DNA of 64,000 bases, taken from contig JAOCPU010000021.1 in NCBI GenBank assembly GCA_035772785.1, positions 1-64,000 of the forward strand, in the 5' to 3' direction. The notes under the pieces were generated by a model that saw nothing but the letters and a program-made list of their open reading frames with translations, was not told the DNA's origin and did not search any database. The first letter of the stretch is position 1; the number at the start of each line of letters is the position of its first letter. This stretch comes from Phlebiopsis flavidoalba. Lineage: Eukaryota > Basidiomycota > Agaricomycetes > Polyporales > Phanerochaetaceae. This document shows, one piece after another, positions 10,651 through 24,053 of the stretch. The position numbers and the translations under genes are program-made.

Positions 10651-11987
10651 AATGATAATATTCAAATAAATAATAAATAAATTATTTGATATTTTACAAA
10701 GATTTTTCCGGTGTATTAAATGTAAATGAAATATATATAATGTATATTATATCTGATATCATTCTTCCTTGCTTCTGATAGTCGCATTATCATTTTGTCA
10801 AAGTAAGTTGTAAATAATATTTCTAGCTCTAGTTATAAATTGACTATACAGTGATTGACAAAAATATATCATACTTGGATGTTAAATATTCCAAAAAATT
10901 TGCTGCAGATATTTGTAAAAAGAGCTATCAATAAAATGTAATCAGAATTATGTAAACTAGTATGAAGGGGTTTAGAGTTTAGGATTTATTATAAATAGTG
11001 ATTGCTATTAAATGATAGGCAAATATATTAAATATATTTTTAAAAGAAATCCTTATGTTTTACAATAACAAAAATATTTGTATTTAATGATTGATCTCAA
11101 AACATACCTTGATACTATTTTTATGCTGTCTAGATAATGCATTACAGTTTATTATGACTAACTGCACATTACAGCTATAATCTCTCAGAGCAAGCATGAT
11201 GAGAATAAAATGTGATTTATTATTTGCCACATATGATAACAATACATTTGCCTTTTTTCACATATTCAGTGTTCTATTTTGTATAGCTAACAAAAATCAG
11301 ATATTGCCACATATTTTATCACAGCCAATATAAATCAAAGAGTGTTGAGTATATAGCTTTAACACAAAGCATCAATATTCACTCTATAATTATATTGATT
11401 ACATAATATGCATGCTTTTGGTATAATTATTCAGTATTTGAAGGATTTTATTGGGATTATATCAACTTTACATCCTTTTCTTTAGTTGTGAAATAAGGGA
11501 ATGTTCCATAAATACAATTCTAATGTATTTGCTTATTACACAATGATAATTACTATATATGGTGTATGTGTAGATTTTGAAAAAGGCATTTGTTAGCATA
11601 ATATTCTGTAAAGAATATAGCTTTTCAGTAGCTATTAAGATGAATATTTTATGTGATATTCTCTAAGTGCTCAATATCCAAGTGTGACACATTCTTGTCA
11701 AGTCACTGTATATTGTAACTGAAATAAAGCTCTGTGATAAAGCAGACAACAGCTAAGAGATACTGTAGCAAAAGTGACATTGCAAATTAGACATCTACTA
11801 ATAGTTTCTTTTTATTCACAGTGTTTTTTAGAGTTACTGTTTGAACATTTTGATCTATCAACCTAAACTTTTTTCCTGATCAGGATGGTCCCTTCTAGTT
11901 GTCAAACAAGGATACATGTCTCTCTAGTCTATTTTTTGTATCATAAACCAGCCTCCACACTATACCTGTGTAAGATCAAGAGTTCTC

Positions 11988-13849
<1,862 letters not shown>

Positions 13850-14185
13850 TCAACAGGATACCTCTGTTTTAGCAATGCTCGAGGTGGTAGTGGTGGCGGC
13901 GGCGGACGAGGAATCGGACGGAATAGGCGCCATTCGCTTGCAACTTCACTTGTGCGGATGACTGGGCAAACATTCGCTCTTCGCAGCTTATGCACACGCA
14001 CATTCGACATACAATCTGTTGGGTGAAAGAACAACACGCCACGAATGCGACTGCAGCGGTGTTCGCGCCCATCGGCGCGTTCACGCGCGGAGCTAGGAAC
14101 ACAACGACAGAGGTGCAAAGCCGTTTGTTGTGCGAGAGAGTCAAGGATAGATGCGTATAAATATCTTTGTACACGACATTACACT
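13850..14185. other. Intergenic, probable LAP promoter
   Basis: Lies between the LAP start (13849) and the stop of the next minus-strand gene. Open frames here are not supported by any recognisable protein or splice pattern. Confidence 0.4.
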
Positions 14186-14189
14186 CCGT

Positions 14190-15235
14190 TAATCATCGTC
14201 CAACTCGGATAGTGGGTGTCGCCTTCAAGTCCGAGTCATCCACAAAGTCTGACTGACTAGCCTCATCCATGGACGCCTCGTCGTCCGCCATGTTACCGTC
14301 ATCTTCACATCCTGTTGTATCGGTGTATCAAGCTGCATATGGGCTCATAAGCACACGCACCGCAAGAGAGTGCCAAGCCGCTTACCGTTCCAAGCTCAAA
14401 ACTTCTTCAATGAACCCCGGCGGATCCGCACCCCACTCGCCGCCTCGCGTACGTCCCGCCATATATGGACAGGAACCCTTGCGTCGAGGACCCCCGCTGT
14501 ATCGCCTTCTAAACAGCAATTGCGCACAACTGCTTTCCTCGAATTGGGCAAATCCCTCCTCCGACAATCCGAACTGTAAACGCGGACCCGGCGAGCGTGC
14601 TGACCACGATGCGTACTACTCCCCTTGACGTCGACTGTACGCCGTCCGCCCACGGAAACATAGCGGCGTCGTTCGCGGGCTCCAGCCCGCCCCGGCGCGG
14701 GTGCTATTGGCAAACAGCGTTCGCCCATCTGCCCCGACACGGCCGCACGCCTCCGTCCCCGCGAGATGCACCACGAGATCAGAGGCCGTTGCGCTGCTCA
14801 CGAGCCCGACATAGCGGGAAACAGAAAGCTCGCGGATGCGCGCATGTGCAGGTGTGTCTTCGGGGAACGCAGCGGTAGCGGCGGCGGCGGTATCGAGTGC
14901 AAAGGCGATGTATGAGCCGGGCTCCACGGGGCCACAGGGACGACGGCGACGAGGAGTCCTGAGGTGCTGCGGTGTTCCATGATGCGCTACGAACGATGCT
15001 CGTCAGCGGCGGGCTGATGTCGGTAGCACCAAGGAGGTAGGAACGAGCGATCCAGTACGATGCTGTCTGTGGGACACCCCGGGGAGACAGGTGGCGCGAA
15101 TGTGTCTGGCACCGAAGGGATCGAGAGGTTGAAAGGAGCACGGGTCTCATGTTGGGATCTGGAGATGCTTGCACGTCCGTACTGCTCTCTGGCGACTTTA
15201 TACGTCAAGCAGCACAGGTGTGGGCCCGCCGTCAT
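14190..15235 (-). CDS. Unrecognised protein with an acidic C-terminus
   Basis: A probable minus-strand gene. The last exon ends with an acidic tail (MADDEASMDEASQSDFVDD) and is preceded by a good intron (GTAAGC..CAACAG, about 14318-14383). Upstream the frame carries GSYIAFALDTAAAATAAF, ARIRELSVSRYVGLVSS and SDLVVHLAGTEACGRVGADG, which look like folded protein, then shifts frame several times. I do not recognise the family. Frameshifts prevent a firm start; candidate starts lie near 14980 and 15174. Confidence 0.5.
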
Positions 15236-15367
15236 TGTCAGTGGGCCCAGGCGCCTACCGCAGCGAGACCGACGCTTTGTACGAGCGACAACCTGATGAT
15301 AACATATGCATTACAGTATACCTACAATGGAGAATAACGATATCTCATACCCGAAGCCACAACCGCC

Positions 15368-16463
15368 CTACGCCAGAACCTCCTTGGCCTCCCGTACCGC
15401 TCCATCTTTCCTCCGCTTCCGCTCCTGGTCCTCGAACATCACCTGCTCAGCAGCAGACATCTCTCGCTTCTTCCCGGCAACCGGTTCTGGTCCTCCTTGC
15501 TTGAGCGGATTTGGACGCTTCAGCGGATTGACTCCCGCTTTGAGCGGGTTGACACTCGGCTTGAGCGGGTTCATCTTCAGCGGATTGGCCTTGAGCGGAT
15601 TGAGCATCAGCCCAGAGACCGCCGGCGTGGACGCCGCAGCCGACGTCTTTGAAGCGAGCGAGAGCACGACCTTCTCGCCTTCCTCGCGCTTGAGCTCCTG
15701 CTGCTCGGGTGGTGGAGACACCGACGAGCTCGAGCTGCCCGCCTCGGCTGCCGCGCGCTCGATTTGCTCAGCAATCAATAGACGCTCGCGCTGCTCGTCC
15801 GAGGTGGTGAGTCGCTCCTTCTTCATGGTTGCCTCCTGGATGCGGAATATCGTGAGTAGCTGCTGAATGAGACATGTCTGAGGTACGCACCTGCTTCGCC
15901 AGTGCCTTTGGGCTGTTGTCTATCCACGATATAAACCACGCCCTTCTCCGTCTCGTCCACAGTGCCTCCCGCGCGATTCCACTCCGACCGAGGTGCTTGA
16001 CGAACTCAGTGAGAGTGACCCACCGGGTGGCGTTCATGTGGATGATGCGCGCGCGGTCCTGGATAAACTCCTGATAGACCGTGTTCGCACTTAAGACGCG
16101 GTTCGTGCTGCTAGCTGACAATCGGGGAGGAGAGCTCCCCCCCCCCCCCGCCCAGCTGGACAAAGTCGTGCTGGAACTGCGACGGAGAAGTCCGCGATGT
16201 GCCGGCCTGCTTTCTCGCGACGACGAGCATCTGCCGCAGTTGTGGGCCTCGGAGCAAAAACAAAACGTGCGTGGCACTTGAAGCCGTTTTTCGTCGCGGC
16301 ATTGTTTTTCTGGCACACTTGGCAGTACCAGCGGAGCCGTTGCAGGCCCTTGGCCCTTCATCTTGTTGGCAAGGTATTTCGGGTACCGAGAGGACTAGGG
16401 TATTCCTTTAGAGCAGCTGAAATTATGGGCTCTGAGTGATAGCGTACCTTCTGCGCGAGGCAT
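15368..16463 (-). CDS. KIN17: KIN17-like DNA/RNA-binding protein
   Basis: KIN17 proteins are nuclear zinc-finger, winged-helix proteins linked to DNA repair, replication and mRNA processing. After the first codons (MPRAEG) an intron runs to PKYLANKMK. Then come segments typical of the family: the CQVCQK..NGFKCH zinc finger, HIADFSSQF, NTVYQEFIQDR, HMNATRWVTLTEFVKHLG and GWFISWIDNSPKALAKQ, followed by a charged helix beginning MKKERLTTSDEQRERLL. The C-terminal part contains six NPLK repeats and ends EVLA, with no C-terminal SH3-like domains as in animal homologues. Several indels interrupt the zinc finger and winged-helix exons. It diverges from EBP2, with starts about 300 bp apart. Confidence 0.88.
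15500..15606 (-). repeat. Six NPLK coding repeats within KIN17
   Basis: The C-terminal region of the KIN17 homologue contains six copies of Asn-Pro-Leu-Lys spaced 1-3 residues apart. At DNA level these are imperfect TTGAGCGG(A/G)TT repeats on the plus strand. The spacing suggests expansion of a short unit, perhaps forming a multivalent basic binding tail. Confidence 0.8.
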
Positions 16464-16766
16464 GGTGTTGATGTGTGAGGGGAGCAAGGGGTACGAGGTG
16501 GTTAAGTGAGGTGGTGGTAGAAAAAGGACAAGTAACCGGTGCAAGGAGCCGCGCCAACGATTACTGACACAATACAATCAGGCCCTTATTACCTCTTTGA
16601 CACCATTCAGACTCCGATAACCCCTCTCATGACCCGCCATCAATCTTTCAGTAAGAAAACCACACTGACTACCCGATCTCAAAGATCTCACAAAGGCGCC
16701 TCCTTCACTTCGCTCGAAAATCTCGTTCACGCATCCCTCATTTTCCATCCCCCTGCTCTGCTCACG
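16464..16766. promoter_or_regulatory. Bidirectional promoter region KIN17 / EBP2
   Basis: The 303 bp between the two divergent start codons must hold the 5' UTRs and core promoters of both genes. It contains a direct-repeat-like GATCTCAAAGATCTCACAAAGG stretch at about 16675. Both products act in the nucleus or nucleolus, so shared control is plausible but inferred. Confidence 0.5.
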
Positions 16767-18349
16767 ATGCCGTCAAAACCACGAACACAGCCACAAAAGC
16801 CGTGACATCCGCGCCCCAAAAGCGAAGGCCGCCAAGGCGTCCAGCTCGAAGCTGCCCGCGCAGCCGGTCGTCGAGGAGGAGGAAAAATGTAGCGTGCGAT
16901 GCGGACAACGGGAGCGAAGGCTCTGACAGCGAAACGTGAGGACGAGGGGGTTGACGAGAGAGGGTGATGGCGAGGCTCATGAAGGCTCTGGGTGAGGATG
17001 GGTTGGATGAGTTTGCGCGGGGCTTCGTTGGAGGCGTTGGAAGAAGGCGGGAAGAAGGACAGTGAGGAGGAGGAAGAGGAAGACGTAGAGGGAGGAGGAG
17101 GGATGCCGAAGAGGATGCTCAGGAGCAGGATGCTTCGAGTGGAGAAGAGGAGGAGGAGGTAGCTGTGGAAGAAGGTGCGCGAGGAGAGCGAGCCAGAGGA
17201 GGTCCCCCGCGCTCGATGAGGCCGAGTCGGTTGTGACGAAGGACGTAGTTTTGCCCACAAAATGGTGTTGTCGACTAATCGAAACATAAGGTACGTGCGC
17301 AATATGGCGCTTTACATGGTCAAACGTGCTGGTAACACACAGGGACACACTGCTATAGATTGCCATGGAGCGGATACGGGACACGATCAAGCTTGACCCG
17401 TACATGTCATGGACAGAACTCTCACTGTCACGTACCCCGATACGATGGTGACGTCGACTTGGACGATGACTTGAAATCGTGAACTTGCATTGGTGGCGTC
17501 TCACTCTATCATGTGACTGGGTCTCCTACTGATGGGCACCCTGCCTTAGCTACAACAAAGCTCTCCACTGCGCACAGGAAGCTACACACAAAAACCTTCG
17601 CAGCGAAACACAGCTTTCCCTTTTTAACCCGGCCGTCCGACTACTTCGCGGAGATGGTAACAGTCCGGATGCGCACCATGGAGCGCATAAGACAGCGGCT
17701 GCTTGACGAGGGCGCGACAATCAAGCGGATCGCGAAAGAGAAGCGGGAAGAACGCACCGGAGGGCAAAAAGTGTTTGGCAAGCAGGTCCAGACCTGGAGA
17801 AGCTCAGGGAGCGCGAAGCGCCAAAAAGACAAAGAGCCGCAAGGCAAAAAGGACATGGAGGAGCGCCTTAACAAGGGCCTGAACTCTGTGAAGCGGAGTG
17901 ACGGTCGGCGCATTGCCACCTTCTTCTCCCCCGGTGGCTACGCACGCATTCTGACACTAGATTTATTTCCACCCCGCAGAACGCAAGGGCGCGCTGGACA
18001 ATGCGCAAGAGGACGACGACGCGTTTTCGCAACGTCCGCGGTCGAGGACGCCCTCGCGGACACCCAGCCCCCGCGAAACGCGGCCGCGGCGGCGGCGGAG
18101 AAGCGCGGCATGTCGCGCCAGGCGCGGAGGGACGGCAAGTTTGGGTTCGGGCGGCCTGGCGGCGGGCGACGGAGCAGAACACCAAGTCCTGCGACGACGA
18201 GCTTTGAGCCGCGCCGCGGGGGCGGCGGCAAGCCTGCCCCCGCGGGTTGGCCCCGGGGGCGCGCGTCGGGCGGTAGGGGAGGTGGCGCCTTCGCGGGGGA
18301 GGTGGTTCGAAGCGGCCGGGCAAGAGCAGGGCGTGTGGCGGGCGCGTAG
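16767..18349 (+). CDS. EBP2: rRNA-processing protein EBP2
   Basis: EBP2 acts in the nucleolus in 27S pre-rRNA processing and 60S subunit assembly. The N-terminal part is Lys/Ala-rich (MPSKPRTQPQKP) followed by a long Glu/Asp-rich region with GEDGLDEFARA and SSGEEEEE. The EBP2 domain follows: DVDLDDDLKRELAFY-like sequence near 17455, then PSDYFAEMV, MERIRQRLLDEGATIK, KFGKQVQ and a Lys/Arg helix. The C-terminus is Gly/Arg/Lys-rich (MSRQARRDGKFGFGRPG, RRSRTPSPATTSFEPRRGG), as is typical. Introns lie near 17290-17345 and within 17470-17590. Indels shift the frame repeatedly between 16800 and 17250 and in the EBP2 domain. The exact stop is uncertain (18349 or 18380). Confidence 0.87.
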
Positions 18350-18979
18350 GAGGACCGGGCGTGTAAGTCCGCAGATTTAGGGCTACTGTGTCGTACTAGG
18401 CGTCCTCATGCCTGTATTTAGCGAATGGGATCTGCACTCGATGACCTTGGGTACTTCAATTGCTATGGAAGCGCGTCCCTTGGTGTGCCTGCCTGGTGGA
18501 AGCCTGTGGTGTCAGCAACAGGTCGTGCTCTGCACTAAGATGCGTGTATGTATAGTTCTTTTTTGTGCACGTTTTGGAGGTGGAGACAGACCTCGAACTG
18601 CCAAGGCGGCCGAAGCGGGTGAGGAGGTGTATTTTTATGAGCGGTGCGGGTAAACAGGTCGGTAAAAAGGGAGCTGTGTCTGCCAATGAATGGGATAGAA
18701 TGGGATACGATCTTACGGCCGACCCAGCACGTCGGGTGACCATTTTTGACGTGCTCATGGGCATCGGTCTGGAGGGCGAACTATGGCACGCGTGCGCTGC
18801 CATAGGACGATAAGGAGCAAAAGATAACAAAACGTCGGTGGTGTCGCGTCCAAGTATTGGCGAGATAGCCGCCCAATCTAATCCGAGTCATGGCAGGTCT
18901 TGTCTCGAAGATCTACAAAAAGCCTTCTCTGGGACGCAGCGGTAGCTCTTCATCTTCTCCCCATCCTCCAGTTCTCGCC
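18350..18979. other. Intergenic between EBP2 and GDH
   Basis: About 630 bp with no recognisable exon. It should contain the EBP2 terminator and the GDH promoter. An in-frame extension of the GDH N-terminus starting at 18890 is possible but lacks family support. Confidence 0.4.
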
Positions 18980-20835
18980 ATGGTCCTTCCTCACGAGCCC
19001 GAATTCGAGCAGGCCCTCAACGAACTCACCCAGAGTCTCGGGCCCTTCCTCAAGAAAAAACCCCGAATACCAGAAGGCGCTCGACATCGTGCAGATCCCA
19101 GAGCGTGTCATCCAGTTCCGCGTGGTTTTGTGGGAAGGACGATCAAGGCAAGCCCCAGGTGAACCGTGGCTATCGTGTTCAGGTGAGAGCGTACAGCTTT
19201 ATTCCCGGTCCTTGGCGCGAGCTCACGCGCTCGATCACAAACAGTACAACTCTGCGCTCGGGACCTTACAAGGGCGGCCTTCGCTTGCATCCCTGTCCCG
19301 TCAAGTGCGTCTTCTTTCACGTGCCTTTTAACCTCGTCGCTCATCTGCGTTTTCACAGCCTTTCGATCCTCAAGTTCCTCGGCTTCGAGCAGACCTTCAA
19401 GAATGCCCTCTCTCTGGCCTCTCCATGGGTGGTGGCAAGGGCGGCTCCGACTTTGACCCCAAGGGCAAGTCCGACAACGAGAGATCGCACGCCGCTTCTG
19501 CGTCTCCTTCATGACCGAGCTTCAACGGCACATTGGTCCAGGACACCGACGTCCCTCCCTGCTGGTGATATCGGTAACCACATGGGCGGGCGCGAGGTCG
19601 CCTTCATGTTCGGCCAGTACAAAGAAGCTCCGCAACGAATGGGCGACGGTGTGCTCACCGGCAAAGGGCCTCACTGGGGTGGCACCACATGCCGCCCCGA
19701 GGCCACCGGGCTACGGCCTCGTCTACTACGTCGAGCACAAACGTAAGTCCCATCGTGTGGTTCGGCCTTCGAGCCGCATGCGCGCTGACCCCGCACCTAG
19801 ATGATTGCCAAGTATTGCCCGGAGTACAGCTTCACCACAGGCGTCGACGCATGCGTCGCGGTCAGCGGCTGACCGGCAACGCTGTCGCGCAGTACAAAAC
19901 CGCGCTCAGGGAAAGATCAATCGAGCTCGGCGGCACCGTGCTCTCGCTCTCGGACTCCAAGGGCGCGCTCATCGCGACCGCGGGCGGGTACACCAAGGGA
20001 GCGGACAAAAAAAATAAACGTCGAGGCGATCGCGGAGCTGAAGCTCAGGGGCGGCTCGCTCGAGAGCCTCGTCAACGAGTCCGCCTTTGCCCGGCCGCTT
20101 CGCGTACCACGCGGGCCAGCGCCCCTGGAAGCTCCTCGAGACCATCCACATTGCGCCTCCCGTCCGCGACGCAGAACGAGATCTCGGGCGAGGAGGCCGA
20201 GGCGCTCATCCAGGGCGGGCTGCAAGAGTCGTCGCGCGGAGGGCTCGAACATGGGTGCGTGTTCGCGCCTCACGCTCTCCTTCCTTTTGTTTGCTCACGT
20301 AAAACCGCCGTAGGGCTCGACCGAGGAGGCCGTGCAACATCTTCGTGTGAGGCGTCGCGCAAGAAGGGCGCGGGCATCTGGTACGCGCCCGGCAGTACGT
20401 CTACCCTCCCCTCATCCCTCTCACCAAACAACTCGCCCACCCACTAACCAACGTGAGCGCAGAGAGCGTTCCAGACGTCGAGCGGCGTCGCCGGGTCTCG
20501 AGGGGCTCGAGATGGCGCAGAAACAGCCAGACCGGCTGCAGTGGAGCGCGGAGGAGGGTCGACGCGCGCGGACTCAAGGGGATACATGACGAGCTGCTAA
20601 ATACGAGATCTGCCAATGCGACGCGGCAAGCAACGGGCAAAAAAAAGAAAGCGCGCAATGGTCGGCACGAAAAAATAGCGACGCGGAAGGGTCCTCTGCA
20701 GGGCACCGTCATACGAGGCCGTAGTCCTGCTCGCGGGGGCCTGGCGAACGTCGCGGCTTCATCAGGGCGGTCGCAGGTACTCGAATGAAGGCGCAGGGCG
20801 ACTGTGTGGTAGATCCGCGGAGAACGACGAATTAA
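18980..20835 (+). CDS. gdhA: NADP-specific glutamate dehydrogenase
   Basis: Catalyses the NADPH-dependent amination of 2-oxoglutarate to glutamate in the cytosol, a main route of ammonium assimilation in fungi. The N-terminus reads LPHEPEFEQALNELTQSLGP. Next come IPERVIQFRV, GPYKGGLRLHP (substrate-binding Lys), LSILKFLGFEQTFKNAL, the GGGKGGSDFDPKGKSDNE block, the GREV.FMFGQYK block, GLVYYVEH, VAVSGSGNVAQY-like Rossmann sequence, GGTVLSLSDSKGALI, GRFAYHAGQRPWKLL, NEISGEEAEALI, then SRKKGAGIWYAPG. Introns are clear at about 19182-19242 and in the SVN|LSILKF join. Length matches the roughly 450-residue family. At least eight indels shift the frame, many inside invariant motifs. The exact stop (20812 or 20835) depends on the last indel. 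Confidence 0.93.
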
Positions 20836-21272
20836 AAAAAAAAAAGTATAAGGTCTATGTCGACTCGTGGTCTGTGGAGTAATGTAATTTTGTGTATTTT
20901 CTCTGTGTACAGTAAGAGTCATGGTTTTAGACATGGTAGATCAAGAGGTTTATGTATTTCATTGGCACTGTAATGTTGTGGCTGCACGGTGAAGCTGGTC
21001 CAGATCTCTTTCGCCGGATTGAGGTAAGACGTGGCGGTAATGCAACATTCCAGAAAGAGAAGCAGAGAGACATCTACGCTACTTTAGCACACACTGCGAT
21101 ATTAGAATACTCCGCCTAGGTATCGAATATGAGAGGGCATACGAAAGGTTAATATAGCCGCGTAGCCGACCGCAAGAAGCTGCTCTCCAAGATCATCGAG
21201 GTGAATTGCAAGAAGAGAGGTTGCATTCGAGAGCAAGATCACCACAGTGGCGACGCTCAATAGACCTGACTT
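20836..21272. other. Intergenic, 3' of GDH
   Basis: Holds the A-rich run at about 20833-20844 just after the GDH stop. No coding evidence was seen. Confidence 0.4.
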
Positions 21273-23764
21273 TCATGAATACAGCGATTGTTGACCTGCT
21301 AAATTCGGCCTTGCGTCCGCGGTCGCAGTCGGTCGTAGGAGGCTTGATGGAACCTTTGTGAGGGCTTGTCTAGATGGGACGAGGCTGCTGCGGGCGCGGG
21401 TGCTTACAAGCTTCTGTCTATCCTCGAGGAAAGCGGACAAACTTGACTCCAGCATCAAACCGGGCCAGGTAGGGTGCTGAACTGTCAAAACTGTATATCA
21501 AAGTCAGTCCGTAGCTTAGCAATTGTGGAAGTAATGTTCAAAAGGGTCACTCACAAAGGAGAGAGGAGTTTCTAGCAACTCTCATCGGGTTCTCCAACTG
21601 TGAAACTCTCGCTTAAGCTCAAACCGTGGTGCTCCTTCACAAGCTTGGCATATCTCTGTGTAGGTTGACCTGAGGGACGCGACATCTCTCGACCCCGTTG
21701 CCGCGCGTCCGACTCCTGCACGCGCCCCTGAAGCCTCGACCCTCAGCATGTGGCTTTTTCTCTGCCGCTCGACCGGAGCATCTCCTCGCTGATTTTATTC
21801 TTTAACTCCGCAAGGAGGGTTTTCCTTCTCCCTGAGTATCACGTCCAACGCCTCCTCGGCAAGACTCTTCGCAGAGGACAAGCGCGTCCTTCTCGCTCGC
21901 CTATCTTATCGCGTTGCTGCGTAGACCGCGCCGTACTCGTTGAACGACCCGGTCGCGCTGGACAATGAGCATGTCCCAGTCGCGCATAACTTCTTCCCGC
22001 TCCACGAGCAGCTGCTGCCGTATCGCTCTCCGCTCGTGTCCCCTCGCCCGCGTCGCGCGTGCAGCTCTTCCGCACTCGCCACGCACCCCTCTCAGGCTAT
22101 CTACATTTCCGCCCGGGTGCCATCCCGAGCTCTTCGCGTGCCGTGTCGTGTCGCGCCTCGATGATTGCACGTCGGAGTCGTCCGTCTTTCCTGTCGGGCT
22201 TGTCTGCGCGCGCGAGCGCGTTCGCGCGTCTCGAGCCCCGCTGGGCCTCCGAGGCCTGCTTTCGCGCGGGCGAGTGCCCTCGGAAGATGATCGAAGAATT
22301 TCGTCTAGGGTCGCCTCGCTGAAGCGGATTTCTGCCCACGCGCGTCTTGATGTGTGCGAGTCTGCACGAGGAGCGGGAGCGGTCGGTGCCCATGGGCGTC
22401 CTCTTAGGACGGCGAGAGACTGTCCGCGAGGTGGACTGGGACTTGACCGACGCGAGGAGCTCTTGTTTGTGCCGCGTGAGCTCCTTTGCACGTTTAGATA
22501 GCTCGTCTAACCGCTGTGTCGCCGTTTTGGGCCTTCTTCTTGGACATCTTCAGACTGCGCCTTGAGCCTGTGATAACTCGTCGCGGGACGGCCAAAGAAG
22601 GCCCCCCAAGCTCGTCGGCCTTCTATCTCTTGTGTTTCATCGGCCAAGGCCTGAGCCTGTTCCTGCTGGGTTCGTAGAGACCCGATCGTAAGCGTGGGAT
22701 GTGTCTCGCAGGCGTGTCCCACGTCTTCAAGCAAAGCCTTTGTCTCGTCCCGCTCCTTCTCGAGCGTATACTACATGTTCAGTGAGGTTCTTCAAGACTT
22801 CTCCTGGCTCTCTGTATTGGTCTGTTTTGAGCTGGGCGGTCGAGGTCTTGATGGGTTTATCGTGCATTCTCCTCTGACGGCCCCAGAGTACATGCGTGAG
22901 TTCTTCTGTTGTCTTGTATTTCTTGCTTCCGCGATGTTGTTTTCTCAGGGTATTCAACTCCTCGTGTAAGAGCGGCATACTCTCCACTACGTGCACAAGT
23001 ACTTGTGTAACTTGTTCACCAGGCTCAAAGGCTGGCGACGATGTCGAGAACGGAGGAGACCTGTGTCGCGAGCACTCGGGGTTCTGGCGGCTGCAAATTA
23101 TCGATTAGTTTGTAGCGCAACCAGAGTGTGCGAGCACGACGTACGGGGGGGGTCCCTTCGTATCCTTCGCACTGGCACGAACAGAATGCTCCATCCCTCC
23201 TTAAAACGTTTCTTTGACGCTTCAAGGTGTTTCTGTCGGAATCCAGAGTGATCCTCTGTATCGGCGCTGCACACGCGGGGGGGGGCCAGTGTCATCGCTC
23301 TGGCCATGCGCGCGTTGTACTTCCATCTTCGCCCCAAGGGGTTTTGCTCATTCTTCATCATCCTCTACGTCCTCGCGATGTCGGCCACGTATGCGTACGA
23401 GTCGCGGACGTTGAACCTTCCGGTTCACACTAACGAGCTCTCTTTCTATTTCGTCAATGAACCCTTCGTCGCATTGTGTGCCGTCGTCTATCACGATATG
23501 GTTCGTGAACATTGTTTTGAGTTGGCAGGTCTGTGGAACTGGAGGGATCCAGGCGCATTCCTGTGGCGACGTGGGGCCCATGGTCAGCGAAATAAGCGGG
23601 TCAATAAAGCGCATCGAGCTGCGAGCGTGCTTATGTAGGACGAGGATGAGGACGATCGCGAGCGGTTGGTCAGGAAAAGAGCGCGTCAAAGTCGCGCGAC
23701 TCGCCTCGGCCACCATGCTATTCCCACTGGCCAACCGGCTTTGTGGCGTTCCTCTCTCAGGCAC
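21273..23764 (-). CDS. Coiled-coil protein of unknown family
   Basis: Minus-strand segments in shifting frames are rich in Glu, Gln, Arg, Lys and Leu with heptad-like spacing: MPLLHEELNTLRKQHRGSKK near 22950, KALLEDVGHACETHPTL and LRTQQEQAQALADETQ near 22680, KRAKELTRHKQELLASVKSQ near 22460, and an Arg/Glu-rich stretch to 21900. The N-terminal part includes MGPTSPQECAWIPPVPQTCQ and HIVIDDGTQCDEGFIDEIER near 23490. The overall look is of a long coiled-coil structural protein of spindle, kinetochore or SPB type. No diagnostic motif was found, so function is open. It may be two genes; frameshifts and unclear introns prevent a firm model. Confidence 0.5.
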
Positions 23765-24053
23765 TTCGACCGAATTCGTCCTACCGGGTATCGCGGAGAA
23801 TTTCGAACAAGCATCGTGATTTCAAAATATTCATAAGGGATAGTATTTCAGGAATCGGCAGGAGGATCCAGCCGCATCTATCTATTTTGAATACCCCAAG
23901 TCTAGTTTCTATATGTAAGTATACCAATCGGTGGCCTGCGATCTCTTGTGGGCGTTGTTTGTAGACCACAAAGTGATCTGATAGTTCCGGAGCCTCTGTC
24001 AGATGAGTAGTCCGTCAGAAGCCTTGTTATGCTGACCCATTGGCCGGTCCAGC
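23765..24053. other. Intergenic
   Basis: No convincing exon. Lies between the coiled-coil gene start and the Mpv17-family stop codon. Confidence 0.4.

Larger units (their letters stand above)
541..11980. mobile_element. AT-rich transposon island with nested inverted-repeat elements
   Basis: This 11.4 kb stretch is clearly more AT-rich than the rest of the window. It contains long duplicated and inverted segments and low-complexity tracts. Three related terminal-type segments are visible: near 1888-2110, near 6140-6562 (same orientation as the first) and near 10203-10650 (inverted). Between them lie two diverged direct copies of a roughly 1.5 kb gene-bearing segment. No transposase or reverse transcriptase domain was recognised, so the elements look non-autonomous or too decayed to classify. 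The left stretch (541-1887) and right stretch (10651-11980) show no reading frames. Confidence 0.75.
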
